Assembly (NCBI RefSeq): GCF_000424545.1
Contig: NZ_AUKC01000025.1
Span: 1 to 59,824 of the forward strand
Direction: 5' to 3'
Origin: Butyrivibrio sp. NC3005
GTDB lineage: Bacteria > Bacillota > Clostridia > Lachnospirales > Lachnospiraceae
Length of the DNA: 59,824 bases
In this document: positions 8,898-18,740 of the stretch, piece by piece
How the letters are laid out: the number at the start of each line of letters is the position of its first letter
How positions within the stretch are numbered: position 1 is the stretch's first letter
The notes under the pieces: model-generated
What the model saw: the letters and a program-made list of their open reading frames with translations, nothing else
Told to the model about the DNA's origin: nothing
Database searches by the model: none
Position numbers and translations under genes: made by a program

Positions 8898-11204
8898 ATG
8901 AGGAAGAGTATGCCTGATATTTTAAGCGTTAAAGAATATGCTAAAGTCATAGTTGATATTGCGTATGACAAGCTGGACAGACCTTTTAGTTATAGAGTTC
9001 CAGATTATTTGAAGCAGATAGTGTCTATAGGAACATGTGTAAAAGTGCCATTTGGAAAAGGAAATACGCTAAGGCAGGGATATATTATAGATTTTACAGA
9101 TGATCCGGGATTTGATAAGAGTAAGATAAAGGATATAACTGAAGTTGTATTGAGCAATTTGCCAATAGAATCAAGATATATTGAGCTGGCCGGTTGGATG
9201 AGAAATAGGTATGGTGCTACGATGATTTCTGCATTAAAGACAGTTATTCCAGCCCATAAAAAGTCTAAACGATTAGTTCATAAGTATGTATCGTTGAAAA
9301 TTCCTCAAAGAGAGGTATCTGAATATCTTATTGAATGTCAGGTGAAAAAAAGGGTAGCTCAAAGAAGACTTTTAGAAGAACTGATTCTACGAAAAGGAGA
9401 GAGGATTCCTTATGAACTTGTAACTCATAAGCTTAATATTTCAGCTTCTGCACTTCGATCATTAAAAGAAAAATGTATCATAGAGATTACTGAGGAAGAG
9501 TATTATAGAAATCCGGTCAATATTGATGTACAAAATACGGATAAACTTAATCTAAGTGATGAACAGCAATATGTTGTAAGACAAGTATTTGAGGAATATT
9601 CAAATGGAAATTTCAAGCCGGTTCTGTTGCACGGAATAACAGGAAGCGGGAAAACAGAAGTTTATATCAGGCTTATTGAAGAAAATATTAAAAGAGGAAA
9701 GCAGGCAATAGTACTAATTCCTGAAATTGCGCTTACTCTTCAGACTTTGATGAGGTTCTATAAAAATTTTGGAGATAGAGTATCTGTGGTTAATTCTTCT
9801 CTTTCAAAAGGTGAAAAAGAAGATCAGTTTGAGAGAGCTAGAAATGGAGAGATAGATGTTATAATAGGACCTCGTTCAGCTTTATTTACGCCGTTTCAAA
9901 AGATAGGTCTTATTATAATAGATGAGGAACATGAGCTTTCATATAAAAGTGAACAAACTCCAAAGTATCACGCAAGAGAAGTAGCAATAAAACTTGCGAT
10001 GCTTCAGGATGAGCCGGCAATAGTAGTTTTGGGATCTGCAACTCCGTCAATAGACTCTTATTATAATGCTCAAACTGGAAAATATCAGCTCATGAAATTA
10101 ACAAGAAGATTAACTGGAGGAAAACTTCCAGAAGTTGAGTGTGCTGATTTAAGGGAAGAACTAAGAAGTGGAAACAGATCTGTTTTTTCTAGAAGATTGC
10201 AGGAATTAATAGAAAATCGCCTTGAAAAAAAAGAACAAATAATTCTTTTTATAAACCGAAGAGGACTTGCCGGATTTGTTTCTTGTAGAAGTTGTGGATA
10301 CGTTTTTAAGTGCCCTCATTGTGACGTTTCTTTATCAGAACATAGGGGAGGAAAGCTTGTTTGTCATTACTGTGGTTATAGCGAAGATGTTAGAAGAATT
10401 TGCCCAGAATGTGGGTCAAAATATGTTTCGGCTTTCAGAGCAGGTACGGAGCAGATAGTAAAAGAAGTAAATAAAATGTGGCCAAAGGCAAGAGTGCTTA
10501 GAATGGATGCTGATACCACAAGAACAAAAGGAAGTTATGAGAAGATTCTAAGTTCTTTTGCAAATGAAGAAGCTGATATTCTAGTAGGAACTCAGATGAT
10601 AGTTAAGGGACATGATTTTCCAAATGTTACTTTGGTAGGTGTTCTGGCAGCAGATATGTCCTTATATGCTAATGATTATAGAGCATCTGAGAGAACTTTT
10701 CAGCTTTTGACACAGGCAGCTGGAAGAGCAGGAAGAGGCACAAAAGAAGGTAATGTAGTAATTCAAACCTACCAGGTTGAACACTATGCTATAAGGTGTG
10801 CATGCAGACAGGATTATGAATCTTTTTATGAAAAAGAGATTGAGTACCGCAAACTATTAAACTATCCACCAGTATCTCATATGATGGCCGTGCAGATTTC
10901 TTCGACAGATGAGACAAAAGGGATATCGTTTGCCAATAGGATAAGGGCTATAATAGAGACTAATCAGATGTTAAGAAAAAAAGCAGAGGTTGCCAAAAAT
11001 GAAATAATAATTGGACCAACAACAGCTTCTATATCGAAAATTAATGATATTTTTCGATTTGTTATATATGTGAAACATGAAGATTATGGTATATTAACTG
11101 AGGATAGATATAAAATAGAGGAATTTATCGATAATTTAACAAAGTCTGGACAGTATCGAGGTTTTTTTGTACAATTTGATTTTGACCCTGTTCAAGGCTT
11201 CTAG
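8898..11204 (+). CDS. priA: Primosomal replication-restart helicase PriA
   Basis: A 768-residue DEAH-type helicase that reloads the replisome at stalled forks. An N-terminal DNA-binding domain (about 1-110) precedes Walker A GITGSGKTEVY (about 246-256) and Walker B DEEH (near 338). A zinc-binding insert with four CxxC pairs (CRSCG, CPHC, CHYC, CPEC) lies at about 463-508, and a C-terminal helicase lobe follows. The start is uncertain: ATG 8898 has little upstream signal, while ATG 8910 has AGGAAG three bases before it. Def follows 35 bases downstream. Confidence 0.96.
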   Translation: MRKSMPDILSVKEYAKVIVDIAYDKLDRPFSYRVPDYLKQIVSIGTCVKVPFGKGNTLRQGYIIDFTDDPGFDKSKIKDITEVVLSNLPIESRYIELAGWMRNRYGATMISALKTVIPAHKKSKRLVHKYVSLKIPQREVSEYLIECQVKKRVAQRRLLEELILRKGERIPYELVTHKLNISASALRSLKEKCIIEITEEEYYRNPVNIDVQNTDKLNLSDEQQYVVRQVFEEYSNGNFKPVLLHGITGSGKTEVYIRLIEENIKRGKQAIVLIPEIALTLQTLMRFYKNFGDRVSVVNSSLSKGEKEDQFERARNGEIDVIIGPRSALFTPFQKIGLIIIDEEHELSYKSEQTPKYHAREVAIKLAMLQDEPAIVVLGSATPSIDSYYNAQTGKYQLMKLTRRLTGGKLPEVECADLREELRSGNRSVFSRRLQELIENRLEKKEQIILFINRRGLAGFVSCRSCGYVFKCPHCDVSLSEHRGGKLVCHYCGYSEDVRRICPECGSKYVSAFRAGTEQIVKEVNKMWPKARVLRMDADTTRTKGSYEKILSSFANEEADILVGTQMIVKGHDFPNVTLVGVLAADMSLYANDYRASERTFQLLTQAAGRAGRGTKEGNVVIQTYQVEHYAIRCACRQDYESFYEKEIEYRKLLNYPPVSHMMAVQISSTDETKGISFANRIRAIIETNQMLRKKAEVAKNEIIIGPTTASISKINDIFRFVIYVKHEDYGILTEDRYKIEEFIDNLTKSGQYRGFFVQFDFDPVQGF

Positions 11205-11239
11205 TTAACTGACAAAGCCAATGTTAGGAGGAAATAGAG

Positions 11240-11728
11240 ATGGCAATAAGAGAAATTCGTGAATATGGTGATGAGGTATTAACAAAAAAGTGTAAGCCAA
11301 TCAAGGAAATGACACCTTCTTTGATGACACTTATCGATGATATGTTTGAAACAATGTATGAATCCAATGGAGTAGGTCTTGCGGCACCACAGGTTGGAAT
11401 ATTAAAGCGTCTTGTTGTAATTGATTGTACAGGAGAAGATCCATATGTTTTCATCAATCCAGAAATAATAGAAATGGATGGAGAGCAGACAGGATATGAA
11501 GGATGTTTGTCACTTCCTGGAAAGTCTGGAGTAGTAACAAGAGCAAATCATGTGATTGTAAAGGCTCTTGATGAGAATATGCAGGAATTTACTTTGGAAG
11601 GAACAGAGCTTTTGGCAAGAGCAATTCAGCATGAGTTAGATCATCTTGATGGCCATATGTATGTTGAAAAGGTTGTAGGCGGCGAAGAAGGTCTAGTTGA
11701 CAACGAAGAACTTCAGAGCGAAGAGTAA
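11240..11728 (+). CDS. def: Peptide deformylase
   Basis: A 162-residue metal enzyme that removes the formyl group from nascent N-terminal methionine. All three family motifs are present: GVGLAAPQV (44-52), EGCLSLPG (87-94, metal Cys) and QHELDHLDG (130-138, the HExxH metal site). AGGAGG lies 9 bases before the ATG. It is paired with fmt, which performs the opposite formylation step on initiator tRNA, as in many bacteria. Confidence 0.97.
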   Translation: MAIREIREYGDEVLTKKCKPIKEMTPSLMTLIDDMFETMYESNGVGLAAPQVGILKRLVVIDCTGEDPYVFINPEIIEMDGEQTGYEGCLSLPGKSGVVTRANHVIVKALDENMQEFTLEGTELLARAIQHELDHLDGHMYVEKVVGGEEGLVDNEELQSEE

Positions 11729-11753
11729 ATCTAGAATAACTGGAGGTATCATT

Positions 11754-12686
11754 TTGAAAATTGTTTATATGGGAACACCTGATTTTGCAGTAGGAGCACT
11801 AGATGCGCTTGTAAAAGCAGGCCATGAAATAGTATGTGTGGTAACTCAGCCCGATAAAGCCAAAGGAAGAAGTAAAGAACTTACTTTTTCACCAGTAAAA
11901 GAATATGCAGTGGAGCATAATATTACAGTTTATCAGCCTGTAAAAATAAAAGAAACAGAGAGTGTTGAATATCTTAAAACCTTTAACGCGGATATTTTTG
12001 TCGTAGCTGCATTTGGCCAGATTTTGTCAAAAGAAGTTTTAGATATTCCAAAGTTTGGATGTGTTAATATTCATGCGTCTCTTCTTCCTTTATATAGAGG
12101 AGCATCGCCTATACAGCAGTCTATTCTTGATGGACAAAAAGAAACTGGTGTGACACTTATGCAGATGGATGTCGGAATGGATACTGGAGATATTCTAATG
12201 CAAGAGGCAATTCCGATTACAAATGAGGATACAGCAGGTACTCTTTTTGATAAATTGCAGGAATTAGGAGCAGACATGATAGTAAGAGCGCTTCCTTTAA
12301 TTGAAAAAGGACAGCTTACTAGAATACCACAGGATGAGAGTAAGGCTACTAAAGTTGGTAAATTGACAAAAGAAATGGGATGCATTGACTGGAATAAAGA
12401 TGCAGATTATGTAGATAGGCTTATAAGAACAACAAATCCATGGCCAAGTGCATATACCACGATGAATGGGAAAACTCTGAAAATCTGGAAAGCAATACCA
12501 TTGGAAAGCACTGATGAAGTTCTTGAAAATGGAACTGTTTTTAATATAACAAAAAATGATTTTATGGTTAAGACAGGTAAGGGAGCTCTTAAGGTAATTG
12601 AAGTGCAACTTTCTGGAAAGAAACGTATGAGTGCGGGAGATTTTCTTAGAGGTAACCATTTGCAAAACGGAGACAGGTTTATATAG
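11754..12686 (+). CDS. fmt: Methionyl-tRNA formyltransferase
   Basis: This 310-residue enzyme formylates initiator Met-tRNA using 10-formyltetrahydrofolate. The N-terminal Rossmann-like domain opens with IVYMGTPDFAVG and carries the hallmark HASLLPLYRGASPIQ near residues 108-122. The C-terminal OB-fold domain begins near residue 205. The start is TTG 11754, placed seven bases after GGAGG (11742-11746). A longer in-frame reading from 11697 would overlap def and adds non-conserved residues. Confidence 0.96.
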   Translation: MKIVYMGTPDFAVGALDALVKAGHEIVCVVTQPDKAKGRSKELTFSPVKEYAVEHNITVYQPVKIKETESVEYLKTFNADIFVVAAFGQILSKEVLDIPKFGCVNIHASLLPLYRGASPIQQSILDGQKETGVTLMQMDVGMDTGDILMQEAIPITNEDTAGTLFDKLQELGADMIVRALPLIEKGQLTRIPQDESKATKVGKLTKEMGCIDWNKDADYVDRLIRTTNPWPSAYTTMNGKTLKIWKAIPLESTDEVLENGTVFNITKNDFMVKTGKGALKVIEVQLSGKKRMSAGDFLRGNHLQNGDRFI

Positions 12687-12701
12687 TCAGGAGTGATAAT
12701 T

Positions 12702-13403
12702 ATGTATGGATATGGTTTTTATGGTTTTGATCCAACATACGTGTTGGTTTTAATAGGCGTAGTCTTAAGTCTTGTGGCAAGTGCGAATGTCAAAACAACA
12801 TTTAACAGATATTCTCGAACAAGAAATGTTAGAGGATTAACAGGCGCAGATGTGGCTAGAAGAATACTTGAAACAAATGGAGTTTATGATGTTCAGGTTC
12901 GTCATGTAAGTGGTGAACTTACAGATCATTTTGATCCTTCATCAAGAACTGTAAATCTTTCAGATAGTGTTTATAATTCAACTTCTATTGCGGCACTTGG
13001 AGTTGCTGCTCATGAGTGCGGACATGTAATGCAGCATGAAAATGGTTATACACCGATTAAAATTAGAACTATGCTTGTTCCGGCGGCTAATTTTGGTTCG
13101 GGACTTGGTTTTTATATTTTTTTCTTCGGAATGGTATTATCACTTAGTCCGCTAATTTCAATTGGAATTATTCTGTTCTCATTGGCTGTTTTGTTCCAGA
13201 TTGTTACACTTCCGGTTGAGTTTAATGCTTCAAGTAGAGCGTTGGTAATGCTGGAAGAGTACAATTTGCTGGATCCAGGCGAAGTTTCAAGCGCCCGTAA
13301 GGTATTGAAGGCTGCAGCTCTAACATATGTTGCTTCTGCAGCAGCATCTATTCTTCAGCTATTGAGATTGATTATTCTGAAGAATCAGAGAGATGATGAT
13401 TAA
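12702..13403 (+). CDS. YugP-like neutral zinc metallopeptidase, membrane
   Basis: A 233-residue membrane protein of the YugP (neutral zinc metallopeptidase) family. The active-site helix reads AAHECGHVMQHE (HExxH), between an N-terminal span and a block of two to three hydrophobic spans in the C-terminal half. Substrates of this family are unknown to me. ATG 12702 is chosen because CAGGAG ends eight bases before it; an upstream GTG at 12693 overlaps that site. It lies 15 bases behind fmt and 12 before rsmB, probably in one operon. Confidence 0.88.
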   Translation: MYGYGFYGFDPTYVLVLIGVVLSLVASANVKTTFNRYSRTRNVRGLTGADVARRILETNGVYDVQVRHVSGELTDHFDPSSRTVNLSDSVYNSTSIAALGVAAHECGHVMQHENGYTPIKIRTMLVPAANFGSGLGFYIFFFGMVLSLSPLISIGIILFSLAVLFQIVTLPVEFNASSRALVMLEEYNLLDPGEVSSARKVLKAAALTYVASAAASILQLLRLIILKNQRDDD

Positions 13404-13415
13404 AAAGAGATTAAA

Positions 13416-14792
13416 ATGAACGAAAGAGAAATTGTATTAGATATTTTATTAGAAATGGAGAAAGGTAATAACAGCCGTAGTCTTATAAGAAATGTACTGC
13501 TAAGGTATGATTACCTTCTCCCACAGCAGAAAGCTTTCATAAAAAGAGTAAGTGAAGGAACACTTGAAAGAAGAATAACACTTGATTATATTATTGATCA
13601 GTATGCAAGTGTTAAAACCAAAAAGCAAAAGCCACTTATTCGTAATGTATTAAGACTAAGTGTTTATCAGATTTTTTATATGGATCAGGTTCCTGATTCG
13701 GCAGTCTTGAATGAAGCTGTTAATCTTACTGCAAAAAGAGGTTTTGCAAAGCTGAAAGGTTTTGTAAATGCAGTTCTTAGAAATATCGTAAGATATAAAG
13801 ATAAGATTATTTTTCCACTTCCCAAAAAATCTGATGAAAAGAGTTGTATAAATGCTCTTTCTGTAACTTATTCCATGCCTGAACTTATATGCAGAATTTT
13901 CTTGTCTGAGTATGGATACGAAAAAACAGAACAGATTTTTAAAACTTTTCTTTTTCCTCGTCCTGTCATAATCAGGATGGATGAGAGATATACTGCTAGT
14001 GAAATGGAACAGCTTGCAAAAGAAATGGAAGATTTTATGCACGAGACTGGAATTAAGAAATTTAGCATAAAGAAAAATGACCTTCTTTCCTATGCATATG
14101 AATTAAGTCATACAGACAATATAACGTATCTTCCTGGATTTGAAGAAGGAAGATGGGTGGTTCAAGACCCAAGTTCTATGCTTGTAAGTGAAGTTGCCGG
14201 AATAAAAAAAGGCGATATAGTAGCTGATGTGTGCAGTGCCCCTGGCGGAAAGACAATGCATGCTGCAGCTAAAGGGGCTGCAAAAGTTTATTCTAGAGAC
14301 TTAACAGAGTATAAAACAAGTCTCATAAAAGAGAATATAGAAAGAATGAGACTTGAGGATATAGTCGAATGCAAGGTGGCTGATGCTACTGTCCATGATG
14401 ATTTTCTTGAGGATAGATGTGATGTACTTTACCTTGATGTTCCATGTTCTGGTTTGGGAATTATTGGCAGAAAGGGCGATATAAAGTACTCAGTAACAAA
14501 AGATATGCTCAAATCTCTAACTTCATTGCAGAAAGAGATTGTGCAAAAATCCTGGAATTATGTGAAAAAAGGCGGTATTATGATGTACTCAACCTGTACA
14601 CTAAATTCTAGAGAAAATGAAGAGATTGTTGAATGGATATGTAAAGAATTGCCATTTGAAAGAGTTGATATTACCAAAAATCTGCCAGTTAAACTACAAG
14701 GCGAAGAATCAGCAAAAGAAGGATATTTGAAACTTATTCCGGGTATGTATAATACTGACGGATTTTTTATGGCAAAACTCAGACGTATTTGA
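13416..14792 (+). CDS. rsmB: 16S rRNA m5C967 methyltransferase RsmB
   Basis: A 458-residue SAM-dependent cytosine-5 RNA methyltransferase. Residues 1-130 are a NusB-like RNA-binding domain and the rest the NOL1/NOP2/Sun catalytic domain. The SAM-binding loop contains CSAPGGKT. The two cysteines of the mechanism lie in DVPCSGLG and YSTCTL. The ribosome-binding site is weak. It is followed after 27 bases by rlmN, giving a run of RNA-modifying and translation genes. Confidence 0.94.
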   Translation: MNEREIVLDILLEMEKGNNSRSLIRNVLLRYDYLLPQQKAFIKRVSEGTLERRITLDYIIDQYASVKTKKQKPLIRNVLRLSVYQIFYMDQVPDSAVLNEAVNLTAKRGFAKLKGFVNAVLRNIVRYKDKIIFPLPKKSDEKSCINALSVTYSMPELICRIFLSEYGYEKTEQIFKTFLFPRPVIIRMDERYTASEMEQLAKEMEDFMHETGIKKFSIKKNDLLSYAYELSHTDNITYLPGFEEGRWVVQDPSSMLVSEVAGIKKGDIVADVCSAPGGKTMHAAAKGAAKVYSRDLTEYKTSLIKENIERMRLEDIVECKVADATVHDDFLEDRCDVLYLDVPCSGLGIIGRKGDIKYSVTKDMLKSLTSLQKEIVQKSWNYVKKGGIMMYSTCTLNSRENEEIVEWICKELPFERVDITKNLPVKLQGEESAKEGYLKLIPGMYNTDGFFMAKLRRI

Positions 14793-14819
14793 ATTTGAAA
14801 TATGGAAAGGATGATCTGA

Positions 14820-15899
14820 ATGGTTATGGTATCAGATCCGGTTAATGAATTAGAAAAAAGAGATATAAGGTCAATTCCTTTTGAAAATCTTCAGGATGAA
14901 ATCGTGGCATTGTCAGAACCTAAATTTCGAGCAAAGCAGGTGTATCAGTGGATGCATCAAAAGTTTGCAAGAAGCTATGATGAAATGACCAATATACCTA
15001 AAAACCTTAAGGCGAAACTATCTGAAAATTTCAGACTTGTTTCGTTAAAGCAGGTAACGGTTCAGGAATCTAAAATTGATGGAACCAAAAAATTTCTTTT
15101 TGAATTATATGACGGAAATGTTATTGAAAGCGTTTTTATGAAGTATAAATTCGGAAATAGTGTATGTATTTCTTCACAGGTAGGATGTAGAATGGGATGC
15201 AAGTTCTGTGCATCTACTCTTGACGGAGTCGAAAGGTCTCTTTTACCTGGTGAAATGCTTGATCAGATTTATGCTATTTCAAGAATAACAGGAGAGAAGA
15301 TTTCTCATGTTGTAGTTATGGGATCTGGAGAACCTTTGGATAACTATGACAATTTGCTTGTTTTTATTAAAATGCTCACTGATGAAAATGGAATGAATAT
15401 GAGCCAAAGAAACCTTACAGTTTCTACGTGTGGACTTGTCCCTAAGATAAAAGAATTGGCAAGTCATCATTTTCAGATAAATTTAGCATTGTCTCTTCAT
15501 GCATCAAATCAGGAAAAAAGAAAAGAACTTATGCCTATAGCAAATAAATATGAGATAAGCGAAGTTTTAGATGCATGCAAATATTATTTTAGTGAAACAA
15601 GAAGACAGCTTACTTTTGAGTATTCTCTTGTTGGAGGTGTAAATGATACAGACAAGGATGCTGAAGAGCTTGTAAAGATGCTTAGAGGAATAAACTGTAT
15701 TGTTAATTTAATACCCGTAAACCCTATAAAAGAGCGTGATTTTGTAGAGCCTACCAGAGAACATGCTATCTCGTTTAAAAATAAACTTGAAAAAAGTGGA
15801 ATAAATGTTACTATTAGAAGGGAAATGGGTAGGGATATTGATGGTGCTTGTGGTCAGTTGCGTCGCAGGCATGTTTTAGTGGAGGAACATTTTGATTAA
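14820..15899 (+). CDS. rlmN: 23S rRNA/tRNA adenine-C2 methyltransferase RlmN
   Basis: A 359-residue radical-SAM enzyme that methylates A2503 of 23S rRNA and A37 of some tRNAs. Cluster cysteines are in CRMGCKFC (123, 127, 130). The C-terminal CGQLRRR segment contains the conserved methyl-carrying cysteine region. The start follows GGAAAGGATGATCTGA; a second ATG lies two codons further in. Its stop overlaps the first codons of prpC by eight bases. Confidence 0.95.
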   Translation: MVMVSDPVNELEKRDIRSIPFENLQDEIVALSEPKFRAKQVYQWMHQKFARSYDEMTNIPKNLKAKLSENFRLVSLKQVTVQESKIDGTKKFLFELYDGNVIESVFMKYKFGNSVCISSQVGCRMGCKFCASTLDGVERSLLPGEMLDQIYAISRITGEKISHVVVMGSGEPLDNYDNLLVFIKMLTDENGMNMSQRNLTVSTCGLVPKIKELASHHFQINLALSLHASNQEKRKELMPIANKYEISEVLDACKYYFSETRRQLTFEYSLVGGVNDTDKDAEELVKMLRGINCIVNLIPVNPIKERDFVEPTREHAISFKNKLEKSGINVTIRREMGRDIDGACGQLRRRHVLVEEHFD

Positions 15900-16629
15900 G
15901 ACGTTTTCCATTACTGATATAGGCAGAGAGAGGGAACTGAATCAGGATTATGTCTTTACATCCGAGAAGAGGATAGGGAATCTTTCTAATGTTTTTATTG
16001 TTGCAGATGGAATGGGTGGACATAATGCAGGAGACTTTGCTTCAAGATTTACTGTTGATACTATTGTTGAGGAGATAGGTCTTTCATTTGAGCAAAGTCC
16101 TGTGAAGATACTTAGTGCTGCCATTAAAACTGCAAATAGAAAACTAAGAGCCAAAGCTGCGTCAGACATTAAACTAAGTGGCATGGGAACAACACTTGTG
16201 GCAGCTACGATTATAGGGCGATATCTTCAGGTTGCTAATATCGGAGATTCTCGTCTTTATATTATAAATAATGATGGAATCCGGCAGATTACTCATGACC
16301 ATTCATTGGTTGAGGAAATGGTTCGTATGGGTGGAATTGATCCGGAAACAGCGCGCCATCATCTTGATAAGAATATTATTACAAGAGCGATTGGTGCAAC
16401 AGAAAATGTTGATGTAGATTTTTTCCAGGAAGAGCTTAAATCGGGTGACATGATTTTGATGTGCTCGGATGGACTTACGAATATGGTTAGTGATAAAGAA
16501 ATTTTCACAATTATTCAGAGACCAAACGACATTGCAGGAAAAGCAGAAAATCTTATTAAGGCTGCCAATAATAATGGCGGAAAAGATAACATTGCGGTAA
16601 TACTGATAGAACCCCTGGGAGGAATTTAA
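15892..16629 (+). CDS. prpC: PP2C-type protein Ser/Thr phosphatase (Stp/PrpC)
   Basis: A 245-residue manganese-dependent phosphatase that reverses PrkC phosphorylation. The metal-binding motif VADGMGGHNAGD, the GDSR motif (IGDSRLY), MCSDGLTNM and the C-terminal GGKDNIAVIL are all present. The start is TTG 15892, six bases after GGAGG and overlapping the end of rlmN, which suggests translational coupling. prkC starts immediately after its stop. Confidence 0.95.
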   Translation: MIKTFSITDIGRERELNQDYVFTSEKRIGNLSNVFIVADGMGGHNAGDFASRFTVDTIVEEIGLSFEQSPVKILSAAIKTANRKLRAKAASDIKLSGMGTTLVAATIIGRYLQVANIGDSRLYIINNDGIRQITHDHSLVEEMVRMGGIDPETARHHLDKNIITRAIGATENVDVDFFQEELKSGDMILMCSDGLTNMVSDKEIFTIIQRPNDIAGKAENLIKAANNNGGKDNIAVILIEPLGGI

Positions 16630-18696
16630 ATGATTAGAATTGGTATGATCATCGGGGATCGCTTCGAAGTACAGGAAAAGATTGGTACAGGAGGAATGTC
16701 CGATGTTTACAGAGCTCTGGATCATAAGTTGAACCGTCCTGTTGCTGTAAAAATACTAAAGCAGGAGTTCTCAGAGAATCAGAATTTTGTAGATAAATTT
16801 CGTACAGAAGCTCAGGCTGCAGCAGGTCTGATGCATCCTAATATCGTAAATATTTATGATGTCGGAAACGATAAGGGAATTCATTACATTGTAATGGAAC
16901 TTGTTGATGGCATCACTTTGAAAAAATATATAGAGAAGAAACAAAGACTTACTGTGCGTGAGGCGGTGTCAATTGCAATTCAAGTTGCAATGGGACTTGA
17001 AGCTGCTCACAAAAATGGAATTGTGCATCGTGATATAAAACCACAAAATATCATGATCAGTAAGGATGGAAAAGTTAAAGTAACAGATTTTGGTATTGCC
17101 AAGGCGGCATCTAGTAATACTATTACAAGCAATGTAATGGGGTCAGTTCATTACACCTCGCCAGAACAGGCAAGAGGTGGTTTTTCTGATGCCAAGAGTG
17201 ACATTTATTCACTTGGTGTTACAATTTTTGAAATGGTTACCGGAAGAGTACCATTTAATGGTGATACGACAGTGGCAATAGCTATTAAGCATATTCAGGA
17301 AACGTTTCCAAATCCTAAAGAATATGCCAGTAATCTTCCCGTAAGCGTAGAAAAGATTATTTTAAAATGCTGTCAGAAATCTCCAGACAGAAGATATCAA
17401 AGTGCAGGTGATTTAATCAAGGATTTGAAAAGATCCTTGATAACTCCAGATGAAGATTTTGTTGTTTTAATCGACCCTGATGCGGAAGGTGCGACAAGAA
17501 TAGCAACTGATGGCGAGCAAGAAATGATTCGTCATAGTACAACTGGTTCATTTTCCAAAACAGAGCAGATGAGACTCAATGAAGTTGAAGAGAAAAAGAA
17601 AGTTGAGCCTGCCAGGCCTAGAAAAAATAATGAATATATTGCAAGAGAAAATAAGCGATATGAGTCAACACCTAAAAAGTATGCATTAGAGGAACAGACA
17701 TCGCCTAGAAGAAGCGAAGATAACATGGATAGGCTTATAATTGTGATGGCGGTTGTTGCACTTATTCTGGTCGGTATTATTGTTATATTTATGGTTGGAA
17801 GCCAGATTGGCCTGTTTGGAGGTAATTCCGGAGAAGATTCGAGTATTTCAAGTAGCACTGCTAGTACCGGAGCTTCACAGTCTGGAATGACAGTTCCGGA
17901 TTTACTTGGAAAGTCATTTGCTGAAGCAAAGAGTATACTTTCGGGAGAAAATTCACAGTACGGATATGTAGTGCAAAAGGAAGATGATGTAACTTCAGCT
18001 GAGAAAAGAAATGTTGTTACAGGACAGAGTGTAAAGGCTGGCGACCGTTTGGAAAGAGGCGAGACTATTATTTTAAAAGTCAGCACTGGCGAGCATAAGA
18101 GTAAAGAAGCAGTGGAAGAACTTAGCAGTTCAAATGTTGCAAGTACCAAAGCATCTTTAAGTCAGAGCCAGAAAGTTACTATGCCGGGAGTTGTAGGAAT
18201 GGATGAGGCAACTGCCAGACTTGCACTTATAGAAAAAGGTTTTAGTGATAATAAAATTACTATTGTTGAAGTTAATGATAATGATGCAGCTAAGACTGGG
18301 ATGATAATTAAGCAGTCTCCTGCCGCAGAAACAGTTGTTTCAACAAGTTCATCCATTACGCTTGAAGTTTCTATAGGTCCTGCTACCGCAGTTACAACAT
18401 ATTCTTATAGCGGAACAATTGAAGCACCTACTGAAAATCAGTATTATTCAAATGGAGTAGTAGTAACTATCTGCATTACATCTGCTGATGGGACTCAATT
18501 GTTGAATACACAGGTGACAAATTTTCCTTATCAGGTTTCTCAAATTACAGGTATTACGTCTGGAACCGGAACACTTGAAATGAGTTTTGATGCTACGCTT
18601 CCGATTAGTACGGATCCAGCAACAGGCCAGCAGACAGGTGGAGCAGTTCAACGACAGACTGTTACAAGACCACTTACATTTGCGCCACAAGGTTAA
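16630..18696 (+). CDS. prkC: PASTA-domain Ser/Thr protein kinase PrkC (PknB type)
   Basis: A 688-residue membrane kinase that senses muropeptides and cell-wall state. The cytoplasmic kinase domain has the glycine loop IGTGGMSDV (18-26), catalytic K41, HRD (133-135) and DFG (153-155). A charged juxtamembrane stretch leads to one membrane span (about 368-392). Two PASTA repeats begin near 419 (VPDLLGKSF) and 516 (MPGVVGMDE). About 100 further residues resemble no repeat I can name; many relatives have three or more PASTA units, so only two here is on the low side. It is directly coupled to prpC. Confidence 0.95.
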   Translation: MIRIGMIIGDRFEVQEKIGTGGMSDVYRALDHKLNRPVAVKILKQEFSENQNFVDKFRTEAQAAAGLMHPNIVNIYDVGNDKGIHYIVMELVDGITLKKYIEKKQRLTVREAVSIAIQVAMGLEAAHKNGIVHRDIKPQNIMISKDGKVKVTDFGIAKAASSNTITSNVMGSVHYTSPEQARGGFSDAKSDIYSLGVTIFEMVTGRVPFNGDTTVAIAIKHIQETFPNPKEYASNLPVSVEKIILKCCQKSPDRRYQSAGDLIKDLKRSLITPDEDFVVLIDPDAEGATRIATDGEQEMIRHSTTGSFSKTEQMRLNEVEEKKKVEPARPRKNNEYIARENKRYESTPKKYALEEQTSPRRSEDNMDRLIIVMAVVALILVGIIVIFMVGSQIGLFGGNSGEDSSISSSTASTGASQSGMTVPDLLGKSFAEAKSILSGENSQYGYVVQKEDDVTSAEKRNVVTGQSVKAGDRLERGETIILKVSTGEHKSKEAVEELSSSNVASTKASLSQSQKVTMPGVVGMDEATARLALIEKGFSDNKITIVEVNDNDAAKTGMIIKQSPAAETVVSTSSSITLEVSIGPATAVTTYSYSGTIEAPTENQYYSNGVVVTICITSADGTQLLNTQVTNFPYQVSQITGITSGTGTLEMSFDATLPISTDPATGQQTGGAVQRQTVTRPLTFAPQG

Positions 18697-18740
18697 AATA
18701 TGTTAATGCCTAAATTTGTAAAAGATAGAAATGGAGATTC

